Of a stretch of 64,000 nucleotides of DNA, positions 37,509 through 49,500 are shown piece by piece. A model generated the notes under the pieces. That model did no database searches. It saw only the letters and a list, made by a program, of their open reading frames with translations, and was not told the origin of the DNA. The stretch covers positions 31,631,437 through 31,695,436 of the forward strand of contig CP141138.1 of the NCBI GenBank assembly GCA_035236585.1. Reading direction: 5' to 3'. The translations under genes and the position numbers were made by a program. The first letter of the stretch is position 1. Each line of letters starts with the position of its first letter. This DNA comes from Warburgia ugandensis (lineage: Eukaryota; Streptophyta; Magnoliopsida; Canellales; Canellaceae).

Positions 37509-40500
37509 ATTCAATATATCAACACAATGCATCGGAAATCAGTGTCCTCAAATAATCCAAATCAATGCCACATAAAATGTATTAAGAAGCTGTATATAAA
37601 TCATGTACAAGAGGAATAGCAAACATAGCCGCAATGCACGTTGAAAAGTAATCTCATGCAAACATAGTAGGGCATAAAATCCGTACTTCAAAGTTCTCAA
37701 GTTATGCATCATGATTTGAGAAATCATAGAAAAATTTCAAATGTAATCACCTACCTCGATAATTGCGGCACTCCAATAAGGCGCGTAACAATATCAACTT
37801 GTGTACTCTGACGTACCTATCACATCATAAGTCATCCGATTACTTGGTGTTATCACTTCTCAAAATAAACAAATCCAAGTGATAACTTCCTTGATCTGGC
37901 AGTTAATCCTAGATTAATAGTCCAGATCATCTGATTAACCCTCCATTAGGGTAATCCTGAGCTACATGTTGGTCTTTCTAACATCTAGACCGTCATCTGC
38001 CATCTTTGATTGTCAATCCATATCATGATTCATTCAATTAATGTCCCTTAATCAATAAAGGGTTAGTCTCTTTCATCTTATGAAGTTTGGAGACAATCCA
38101 ACTGTTGGATTACTTTCTATCATTTATAATCAACGTCTAAACGTTAATTCCAATCATTTTCATTATGAACCATGTAATTGTTATGTTTGTTTAGTGATTT
38201 ACAAGTATCTCCATGATTAAGCGTCGATTTGACGGTTAGATCGCTCTCTGATCAGCCAATCCTAAGGCACCTTATTAGATCAACGGTCAAGATCACTTTT
38301 CTTGACAATCACTTGAGATCTACTCTTCTAATCACCTAGATTGCTCATATTTAATGCATACAATCAATTTCTAAGTCTTGATCATTCTTTGATCGGCCTG
38401 ATCTAGGTCATTGAATAGTATTTTGTGATTTGATTACTTTAAAAGTGGTTAAATCGAAGTTTTCATTTCAAGTCTAGTTCCGCGTCGTCAAGACGATCAC
38501 AACAAATGTCTCGGATCATGATTTGGACCTCTAGAGCTCCCAAAATTGAGCCTGTAGTGAATGGATGGCTTATATTAACCCAAATTAAATAAAAATCAAG
38601 TCGGCACCACGGGAACGATGCTGTGTGACGCATGTACGGATGTATGCATGTGTTCCGCCACATGTCGGCGACGTTGCACGAGCAGCCCACACGAGCGCGT
38701 ATCGTCTAGACACGTCTCTAGTAGCGTCCTGGTCGCCATCGGACTGGTTCGCTATTGCTAGAGACAACGACTGTGACTCTAGTTGCTGCCGGTCACGCCC
38801 ACAACACCAAAATTTGCAATTTTTACATCATTTTGATTGGTTTTTCACGTACATTTACTTTATGACATTTCCATTCATAGATTTTGCACGTTTCTGAGGT
38901 TTTTACTGGATTTTTATCACATTTATAAATTTTTTTCTTTTACTTTTTCTTGTGTTTTATGGCGTCCCTAGTTGTAAGATCACCATGAGATTTCATGGGC
39001 TTGACATCATGCACAAGATGAACGGTTTCGATCATCTATCTGATGCATTTCATTGGTTTATTTTTATAAAAACAGTAAATGCATACAGTCATCGAAAAAT
39101 GGCAATCTGCACCTTTTTCCGGCATTAAAAGGTGGTAAGCTCGACAGAAAAGAGCCTAAAATGGGGAGATGGAAAAGCATGGGGCCTGGCTCACGTTAGG
39201 CTGACTGGGAGAGGAGTATTCCGTCACGTGCATACACACAGGAGGGGCAAAACGGTGTTGTCGTCGTCGTTGCATGCGTCGGGAGTCGTCGCCAGTGGCA
39301 TGGGGAAATGGGGAGGGGAAATTAATGCGGGGTCGAAATTTGGAGTGGGCATTAGTGGTGGGGGGAGGTGCATTTAAAGCCCCCCCATAAATGCAGATTT
39401 TAAATTATTATTTTTTAATAAATATGTGTTTTTTATTTATGACAAAATGATTACCAGCCATAAATGCTGGTAATCATCACCATGCATATTAAATGCATGT
39501 CCTGTCATGATTTCATGGGCCCCGATTTCATGGGCCCCAGTTGTGAATTTATCATTCTACCCCTTCTGCTAATTTAATTAAAATACAAAAATTAAACTAA
39601 TTAGTCATTTTTCCTCCAGTCTCCGATTTTAGCCTTCTTAGTGGCGTTGAATTTTATTTCTCGAGTACATTTCAAATATTAAGGTTTTAGCTTATGATTT
39701 CATCTCAAAAAATTTCAAATCCCCAATTTCTCAAATTTCACAAATTCCCATAATCCTACGAAATTAGGCATTTTCTAGATTTTAAAAATAGCGGGTATTA
39801 CACTTTCTTTCAGATATTAAGGTTTTACTAAGCCATCTAGATCAATGGCAGTCACATTTGAAGAGAGGCTAATTGTTCATGGATATCCATGATATGTTCC
39901 TTATGATGATTGGATTCACGAATTCTGGTCAACAAACAGAACTAGCTGCTTCACTTGACAAATCTTTCTCCATGTCTGGAGGTGGTGGTGGTGATGAATC
40001 AATGGGAGGTTCACCTTTCCCTAAAATGTGGTTATTGAATGGAAAAGAGATAAAGGACTGAGGATCTACTTTCTAGTTAACTTGACACTTGGTGCAGAGT
40101 TGGAATTGAATGTTCTGGAGAGAGCATAACATGCCCACACGTAACACCGCGAGGAGGTTGCTTGATTAGATGGACAAGGGTGTTGCAACCAAAATTAAGG
40201 TGGTGAAGAAGGTTTCTTGGTAGGAACCGGTTAGTTTCATAACTATTTTGGTTCTTTTGGTTATGGGGTTTCCTAGTTTATGTAGTAGTCATTGGTTGCT
40301 ATTGGAACTGTTGTGGCTATTCTCAAGGATTGAATTGAGAGAACTTTATATTCTCATGGAGGGGAGATAATGAGAAAGAGAATATTCTTTTCCAGGAATT
40401 GCATGAGCTAGTAGGTGTAGTTCTCCTGAAGAGAAACTAGCTTTCCACTTTGATTCATAACAAATATGTTTGTAAATTCTCCTGCTAGTTAGGTATGGAC

Positions 40501-43500
40501 TATGAGAAATTTCAAATCAGTTCGGAGTAAGAAACATAGCCATTGGGAATCTTGCAATCCACAACCTCAAGGTTCCAATGACTCCCTATTACTGTTGACT
40601 TTTCTGTTTTGTCTTCCTAACTAATGAGAGATTGCACTCATTTGTGAAGACTGGGAGGCTTCTGCACTAGGAACTATGCATTGGAGGGGTTTGTTGAGAT
40701 CCATACATCTGTTTGAGGCCAGTTTTGAGTGCAAATCTTTGTTGTTCCCTTGCAGTCTTTGGTTAAGGTTCGAATTGTAAGGATTGTCTTCCATAATAAA
40801 AGGAGTTTCTGTTCTTTGAGTGAGATTGAGACAATGATTGACGATGAGCTATTTGGCAAATTTGGTCAATCTACTGGGATTTCTGAAAACTTTCCATCCA
40901 GACTTGATTGCCATGGCCTATTTTGTTATTGAAGTTTGGAGCCTCTGCATTTGCCAATCACGCAATTTGGGTGGTTCAACATGTTGTGAGAAGGAATGCT
41001 TGCTATAGCGAAGTTTAATAGGGTGAGAGGACCTGGCTTTCATAGGAGCCCTCTTCTGCCCATTGTGGTCTACCTTGTATATTATTACTAGTGGACAAGC
41101 TAATCCAATGTGGTCATTTGTCTAACCATGGGACATTGGGGTAGTGGGAGTGTTTCAAACATCTTTGTAATCCAAGGAGACACGTTAGCAGTATTTGAAG
41201 CACCCTAGTTTATTTGTGAAAATGCAGCTGAAGACTTTTAAAGCAAGAATCTAATCTGGCTCATGTTAGAAAGAGAGCATCTAATTTGTATATTTGTAGA
41301 AGAAATTGCAAACTTTGTCCATGTTTTGAAAAGAAGTCATCTATCTTGTTCTTGACAAGTTAATGATAGAAATTGAATTTGACTTGTAGAAGACCAACTG
41401 ATACCGGATCATCATCATCATCAAGACCTTATCCCAATTAGGGGTCAGACCAACTGATATCGGATAATAGGACAATAAAATATAATATGTTAAATTAAAA
41501 TAGCTGACCACTTTATGGATATAGGAGAACCACTATCACAGAGATACATGGCTGAAGTATAGAAATAGCTCATCACTTTATAGAAATAGAAGAATCACCA
41601 CTATAGAGATACAAAACTAATGAATGGAACTAGCTCACCACTTTAAGGAAATAGAAGAATCAGCACCTTAAAGATATAGAACTAGCCATCTTACCCCTCT
41701 AGGATCAATCCAAGAGATACAGAAGACAAAGGAAAGAAAAGAAATCTCTAACTCCTTCAATAAAAAAAATGTCCAACTACTTTATATCATTGATTCATGA
41801 TACAAAGGGGTATCAATAGATGGGAACAACCCTCCCATATAAGTGACTTTTAAGGCTAAAAGCAACTTCCTAAAAATAGTATTAACTTCCACTTTCCCAA
41901 AAATGGCTTCCTGGACTTGGGTATTTACCAAATTACACTTTCTAAACATCGAATTGTTTCCTAAACCTATTCAAGCAATTTTTATATGCACATTTTAGAA
42001 ATAAGCAAGTTTATAAATTTCCTAACTTCCCTTATAAGAACTTTCCTTAATCTTGGCTGATTTAGAATCTTGACTAGTCAACACACCTTGACCAAGAAAG
42101 GCTTCTTGGAAATGTTTTGACCATGTGGAATCAGGAAAGTTTTGAATGGAAGACGTCTCTCATTGTCTGAGTTGAAATGTCTATTGTCTTTTGATCCAAG
42201 ACATCCATCCATTGTGAATCCTAGACGCCTCTTATTGTTGATCCAAGACGTCTTTCTTAAATGATTCATGACGTCCATTTGTTTAAGCCTCAAGATGTCC
42301 ACTCCAAGATCTAAAATGTCCAAAACACGTTGATTCAAGAGTTTTTGATGATAATGACTGTTCATTGCTTGATTGTTCTTGTCCTTCTTTGATCCACTAT
42401 CGATCTTTGGATTAGGGACACTCCTGTATGACTCTCCCTGAGTGGAAAAGAACTCGTCCCTGAGTTATCTACATCATCCTTTCCTTTGTATGGTGAACGA
42501 TTTGCTACATTGTAAGTGTCTGTGACTTCAAATTCTATCGGTAGCTGGCCCTTGTACGCATTCTCACCAATTTTCTTTGAAATCTTGAAAGGAGCTGCTG
42601 CTGCTCTTGGATTGAGCTTAGAGTGTTCTCATTGAGGAAATTGATCCTTTCTAAGGTGTACCCACACCAAATCTCCTTCTTGAAATTCGAAAGATTTTCT
42701 ATGCTTGTCTACTTGATCTTTATACTTGTTGTTTGGCCTTTCTATTTTTGCTCGAATCTGTTTGTGCATCTTCTTGATTTACTTAGCTCTCTCCTTAATA
42801 TCTTTATGAAATTATTGGCTAACGGCAGGGGTATTAAATCCATTGGACTCAAAAGATTCTTTCCATTCCTATTTTCAAAAGGACTACAGCCTGTAATTTG
42901 AGTACAGGAATTGTTGAAAGCAAATTTAGCTTGATTTAACAACAAATCCCATTGATGGATGTTCTTTCCAAAAATCTTCACAATAGATTCCCTAAATTTA
43001 TATTAACAACTTCAGTTTGCCCATCAGTTTGAGGATGATAAGACAAATTGAATTGCAGCAGAGTTCCAAGTTTTCTCCATAAAGTATGCCAGAAATGACT
43101 AATAAACTTGGGATCTCGATCCGATGTGATAGTTGTAGGAATACCTTGAAGTCTAACAACTTCTTTAAAGTGCAAATCTGCTGCACATGAAGCATTAATA
43201 GTCTTAGTGCAGGCTATGAAATGTGTCATTTTTGAGAAATGGTCAACAACTATTGTGACTAAATCTTTATTTTGCTTCATTGTTGATAGCCCAATGACAA
43301 AGCCCATGCTTACCTCTTCTCAAGGACAAATAGGAATAGATAGCGGAGTATATAAACCTATCTTTCGTAGCGGACTTTTCGCTAGATGACATGTTCTGCA
43401 AAGCTGCACGTGCTAAGAAACTTCTTGTTATTTTTGGCCAAAAGAATATGCCTTTCACAAGGGGAGGTTTTATCTCTTCTAAATTGTCCAGCTAGACCTC

Positions 43501-46500
43501 CATCATGAGCCTCAAAGATAATTGCTTCTCTAAGGGAGCGTTGGAGAATACATAATAGATTACCTTTGAAGAGAAGTCTATCTTGTGTTAGAAATCGATG
43601 ATAGGAATCATGGTCACTGTTGTTCCATATCTGACTGAAGTAGGGATTACACGCATAAAGCTTCTTAACTATTTTTGTTGACTCTAAAGAAATCTTAGAG
43701 CTTCATGATCTGAAAATAGAGCAAATTGTTGTGGAAGCAAAATATTGACTCCACTGTTCTAATATACTCACAGCAGCATAGAACTCTTCGTCGTAAGTGG
43801 AGTAATTTCTGAGAGAATCATTGAGTTTTTCACTAAAGAAGGAAATTAATTTTCCTTTTTGGCTAAAATTGCACTAATTCTCGCCCAAGTGGGAGGCATC
43901 ACATTTGACTTCAAAGATACAACTAAAGTTAGGTAAAGAGAGAATAGGAGCATCTATTATCTTTTGTTTGATGAGGTGTGCTTCGTCCATCCACTTGAAA
44001 TTTTCACCCTTCAAACATTCTGTGATTAGAGCAATGATTGTGCTGAAATATTTGATGAATCTCCAATAGAAAGAAGCAAGGCAAGGAAAGCTTTTGATGT
44101 CATGAAGAGATTGATGAATTGGCCAATTGAGAATAGGCTGCACTTTACTGGGATCCAGCTATACATTGTCAATTGAAACAACATAGCATTAAAAGATAAC
44201 GCTATAGGCGAAGAAATTGCACTTCTTCAAATTTTTGAACAGGTTCTGTTCTCACAAAGTCTATAGCACTTGCTGAAGATGACTTAAATGCTCCTCTTGA
44301 TTTTGTTGTATAGAAGAATATTATCAAAGTAAACAACCACAAATTTTTCACTAAAAGGTCTAAAGAAATGAATCATCAAACAAAGTGTTGGGAACGTTGG
44401 ATAAACCAAAAGGCATAACCAGCCAATCGTAAAATCCATCTATAGTTTTAAAAGCCGTCTTCCATTCACACTTGCCCTCATTCGAATTTGATGGTACTCA
44501 CTAAGAAGATCAATCTGTGAAAAAGTAATAGTTCCATGGAGTTGATCTAGTCGATCGTCAAGGCAAGGGTTAGGGAAACAATAATCGATTGTAATCTTGT
44601 TCATTGCCCTATTGTCAATACACATTCTCCATGTTCTAGCCTTCTTTGGTACAAGAAGGGCAGATACTGCACAAAGACACATGCTTTCTAGAACTAAACC
44701 TTTAGCAATCAATTCATTGACATGTCTTTGTGGTTTTCATGCTCTATAGGACTCATTCAATATGCAGCCTTGTTAGGAATGCCGTATATCTCTTATAGGT
44801 GGTAAACCATTAAGAATTTTTTCAGAAAATACATCATCACATTTGGCAAGTAAAGTTTGTACAATCAATGGTTTTACCTTTTTTTTTAATCATTATCTAT
44901 CATATCAATGGAACGTGCAGCATTCAAAACTTCAATAAACAGATCAATCTTATGTTTGCTGCTCAAGTGAACTACGTCAGATGCTGCAGAAGAAATCTCC
45001 AGTTTTAATGGTTTTAAAATAATTTCCTCGCTATTGCAAATAGAAGAGTGAGTATTCTTAAAACCATCATGTTAGACGTTCCTACTATATTGCCAAGGAC
45101 ATCCTAATAGTAACTGATATGCATCCATTGGAATTATATCACAACAAACATCATCTTTGAATTATCTTGATTTGATGTCCCTTGTCTAGCCACTTAAGCT
45201 TCTAAGGTTGAGGATGGGGCTTCATTTTCAACTTCAATTTATTCACCAACTCTGTAGAAGCTACATTCTCATAAGCACCACTATCAATTATAACATCACA
45301 TACCTTTCTATGGAATGTGCATCTTGTGTGAACGATGGTGTAGCGTAGTGATAGATCAATTGATAGAAACAACAGTATTATGAGGAATTCCAATTGATAA
45401 TGTTCAGTTACAGAGATTCATTGAAAAGTAATGCAAACAAATAGTTACAACACTCTGTATTGGATAACAGGGAAATGCTCAAGAAGCAAAAATAAGTCCC
45501 TAGCTTTCGAGGAGCTAGAACCTCCTACTTCTTGTCTTTTCCTCTTGTGCCCCTGTCTCTTTTATTGACTCTTCCTCTTTTCCCTCCCAATCTCCTGCTC
45601 TCACAGATTCTCCTTGATCTTCTCTAATTGAATTCCATAACCAACTTATTCTCCATGTGCTAGCTGTCCTCATTCTTCCCAAATAACAGAGGCCTTCTGC
45701 TGCTTATGTCAATTGCTGTATGAATCAGCCCTTATTGAGTAGAACTTCCGAAAATAACCCTGAGATGCAACAGATGTAAACACCAAACCCCCCCCCCCCC
45801 CCCAGCTCAAACTAGCAGCAGCTGGTTTGAGCTGGGCGACATGGAAAGACCGGATGGAGTTTGGCATGCTGTATTAGCTCTAGACGATAAGCCACCTGTC
45901 CAATCTTCTCAAGTATGGCATAGGGTCCATAATTATGAGGATGTAGTTTCTCATTGAGCTGTGTTGACAGGGACTTGAGGCGGTAGGGGTGAAGCTTCAA
46001 ATAGACATAATCCCCTGGCTGGAAAGTGAGATTTTGACTGCAAATTAGCTTGGTTCTTCATGCAAGTTTGTGCTGCCTTCAAGTTTTGTTAGAACTGAAT
46101 CACAAGCAGCCACTTGTTGATTAACCTCTTCCACAAGGATTCACCCTCAGTGAATGTCAATAAGGTGGGAGGGTATCATTCTTGCAGAGCTCTGATAAGT
46201 AGTGTTATACTAGTATTCTGCCCAACATATCCAAGCAAGCCAGGATTTAGGCTTGTTGCCAATGAAGCAATGTAGATACATTTCCCAATAGTGATTGACC
46301 ACCTTAATTTGTCCATCTATTTGGGGATGATAAACTGAGCTCATCTTTAATGAAGTTCCAACTTGTTTAAAAAGCTTAGACCAGAAATGGCTCATGAATA
46401 CATGATCATGATTGGAGACAATTGACTGGGGATAATCATGTGGCCTGATAATTTCCTTGATAAAGGTATGTGCCACATCTTTTTCTGTGTAAGGGAGGCT

Positions 46501-49500
46501 GCAAAGAAGGAAGTGATTGAATTTGGGGAGGCGATCGACAACGACTAACAAAGTCTCAAATCCGTGGGCTTTAGGCAGACCACTAATGAAGTCCATGGAC
46601 AAATCATTCCAAACCAGTTCATGAATAGGAAGGGGTTGAAGTGGCCCAGTCGGCTTTGTAGACCTTACTTGTTCCCTTGACAGATGTCACATGTAGAGAT
46701 AAATTTCTGAATATCCTGGCGCGTCCCTTCCCAATGGAGCACCCTGGAGATATGCTTATAGGTGTGTATGAAACCATAATGCCCCTATCCTAGTGTGGAA
46801 CGGAATTCATGCAAGAATGCTGTAATGCGAGGTGAAGATTTTTGAATAACCAATGACCAGTCTACCATGGAATAGTAGGAGACCTTGTTTGAGGGTGTAT
46901 CCCGGGTGACTATCTTGATTTACCAAGAGGTCTTGAATAATATTGCTAAGTTAGGGGTCACTTTGTATCTCATCAGTTAGTGAATCCAAATGAGCACACC
47001 AGGCAACCGAGATAGCAACGAGTTGAAGTAGTGGGTTGTGTTCCCCTTCGGGATGGGAGGAAGGCTGCGGTGGAGCTGTCTTACATGCCTGATCATTATT
47101 GGAGTCAGAGGCATGAAACTGTTGGCGCCTAGACCAAGCGTCGGCCACTCTCTTTTTAGATCCTAGCTTGTTTTGGATTACAAAATCAAACCCAATGAGC
47201 TTTGTTAACCATTTTTGTTGTTCTTCATTAAGTAGTCACTGATCCATTAGAAATCTAAGTCTTTTTTGATTGGTGTGGATAACAAAATGATGGCCCAAGA
47301 GGTAATGTCGCCATTTGTGTATTGCTATGACTATGGTCATAAGTTCCATTTCATAAACTAACTTAGACTGAGATCTATGTAGTTGCAGGTGCGACTAGTC
47401 GCTAGGCATAAAAAGGTGCTGGCCATGTGACTCGACTTCAAGTAGGCACAGTGACATAAGTCGCACTGCGATTAGTCACGCGCCTTGCGCTTTGGGCCTA
47501 ATGTGCCCCCGATTCCAGGCCCAACAACAGGCACTTTAAACCCTACTTTGGTTTTTTTTTTTCTTCATTCTTCTTCTTCCCTATTCCACTGCTTCCTTTC
47601 TGAACGAGTAATCTTCCATCCTTTCTAAACGAGTAATCTTCCATCCAAGCAATTGAGGTAAGATTGTAACTTTTATTTGCTTTCCTTTTTTGTTTTTTTG
47701 TAAAAATAAGGTAAAACCAGTATTGTTTTTTCATTTTTTTTGCATAATGCTTCATTTTTCTTTGAAAACTCAAAATATGTATACTCTAACGGTAAAAGCG
47801 AAAACTCCATTTCATACCATCTGTTTTCATTGATTTAGTGTATTATGCACTATATTTTTAGTTTTCTGTATTTTTTTCTTGAAAATGTAAAATACATCAG
47901 TAATTCGTATTTTTTTTAAAAGCAAATATGCATATTCTCACCATCATAATGCTAAAAACAACTGACTCATGAGCTTAATTGACTATTTTGTTACAGTCTT
48001 CTTTGTTTTTTTTCTTGCTTTTGTAGCAAATGTGTAAGTGTCATCATAGGAATGCTAAAAACAACTTATCAATAGAATCTTTTGATGTTTTTTCTTACTG
48101 TTTTTGTTTTTCACTAACAATAGTAATTTTTTTTATTTTGTACTGTTACTTATTTTATTTTGTTGTTAATTTTTTTTGTTCTATTTGTTTGCAGGTTTCC
48201 TCTTCTAAATCTCTGATTGCTTGATTTGTTTCCATTACACTCTAGTAGTTTCTTGTATTCCTATTTCCTATTGATACTACAATATGTCATCATCAAGGGC
48301 CTCCACCAATGCTTCTTTAAGAGTAATGCATCTAGTGTGGGAATATGCAGAGGCATGGGATCCAAATGATAAAAATTTGGTATGGTGCAAGCTTTGTGAG
48401 AATAATCCCTCTCTACTAGGCTGCTACTCGTTGTTTGATTGTTTATTGTATTTGTATGTTTCTCAAGTCTTAGCTTACTTCTTTGTGTATAACTGTATGA
48501 TTGATTGATTGTTTGATTTAGCTTTAGGTCCTTAGGTTGTTATCGTTGACAAATATTTATTCATATATTTATATTTCTATGTTTTTTCTATTTTTTGATT
48601 TTTTTGCAATTTTTAGATTTATTCTGAATTTTTTTTTTAAATATTTAAATTCCTTAATTTTGCACCTTGACATCTAGATGTGCCTAGTCCCTTTGGACGC
48701 AAGTTGCACCCCTTGCGCTTGGGTGCGCCTTGCGCTTGCGAATACATAGACTGAGATCAAAGTGAGAGGGCTTAGCTGAAAAAAGCCACTGGTTGCCCTT
48801 CTTGCATTCTATGTAGTTAAAGGCGTGCTTAGGTGCTAATCGACAGGTAAGTGCTTGGGAGGGGGCCAGGAGCAGAGGAAATGAGGCGCAGTCGCCTAGG
48901 CGAGCACTTGGGTGTGCCTGGGCGCCCCTTTCAGGCACGCCCCCGACTCCAAGCGCAGACCACTTAACCCGGTAACGTATAAACCTCTTTTTTTGTTTTT
49001 GTTTTTCACCTTCTAACCCTATTTTCAATCTTCCAACCTCCTGAGAAGGTGAAAACGACCATTTCTCTTCGATCTTTCACAGAGCTAAGCAAAAAAAGGT
49101 ATGGATTTATGAATTTTAGCATGTGTATACAGTTTTTGTAAAAACGTAAAAACCAATACTGTTTTTTCAAATTTTTTGTTTTTTGTTAACTATTTTCCAT
49201 AGATCTTGATGGGTTTTAGTTCTATAGGTATAAGAAAACATTCCATTTGAGTTTTATACTTCTTTGCTCTAGATTTGAGTTCGTTTTTAGGTTTTTTATT
49301 GTTTTTCCCAAAAATCATTTACGGAAATAAAAAAAGTCGTCGTTTTTTCTTATTTCTTCATTGAAACGTATTTCTATCCACATATATAGCTTTCCCATGC
49401 TTGTGTCTTCGCGTGTGATAATTTTTTCATCCTTTTTTTGTAATTTAGGGTTATTTTTTTAATTTTTCCAAAAAAAAAGTTACGAAAATTAAGAAAAATT

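Larger units (their letters stand above)
33268..39802 (-). mobile_element. Mosaic Ty3/gypsy (Tekay-like) retrotransposon in intron 1
   Basis: The element is bordered by a perfect CTTTC duplication (33263-33267 and 39803-39807). The right LTR is 36313-39802; next to it are a tRNA-iMet-like primer site (36297-36309) and a gag start (36180-35977), so it reads on the minus strand. The left part is a patchwork: LTR end 33268-33795, a pol-end-like piece 33796-33885, an RT fragment of another gypsy 33886-34820, an LTR middle piece 34821-35023, and 0.95 kb of unassigned interior. No complete coding region is left. Confidence 0.82.
36313..39802 (-). repeat. 5' LTR of the mosaic gypsy element, 3.49 kb
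   Basis: On the + strand it runs from TGTGACACCTCGGG to GCGGGTATTACA, with near-inverted ends typical of Tekay/Del LTRs. It contains a 39-bp minisatellite, an (AG)n tract and GC-rich segments near 38600-38800 and 39130-39370. Open frames here are not genes. Confidence 0.85.

Noticed and set aside
37143..37619. 158-codon + strand frame with 13-residue repeats, and a 112-codon frame opposite
   Set aside because: Both arise from the 39-bp minisatellite and (AG)n inside an LTR; frames stay open because 39 is a multiple of 3.
39873..40061. Small + strand frame with a Gly run and possible membrane-free domain
   Set aside because: Short, no initiation context or family similarity that I can recognise; kept as unassigned intron sequence.
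48684..49028. 114-codon minus-strand frame, Arg-rich
   Set aside because: Crosses the border between hAT-1, gypsy sequence and hAT-2, with repeated gcgc words at the ends; no conserved protein.
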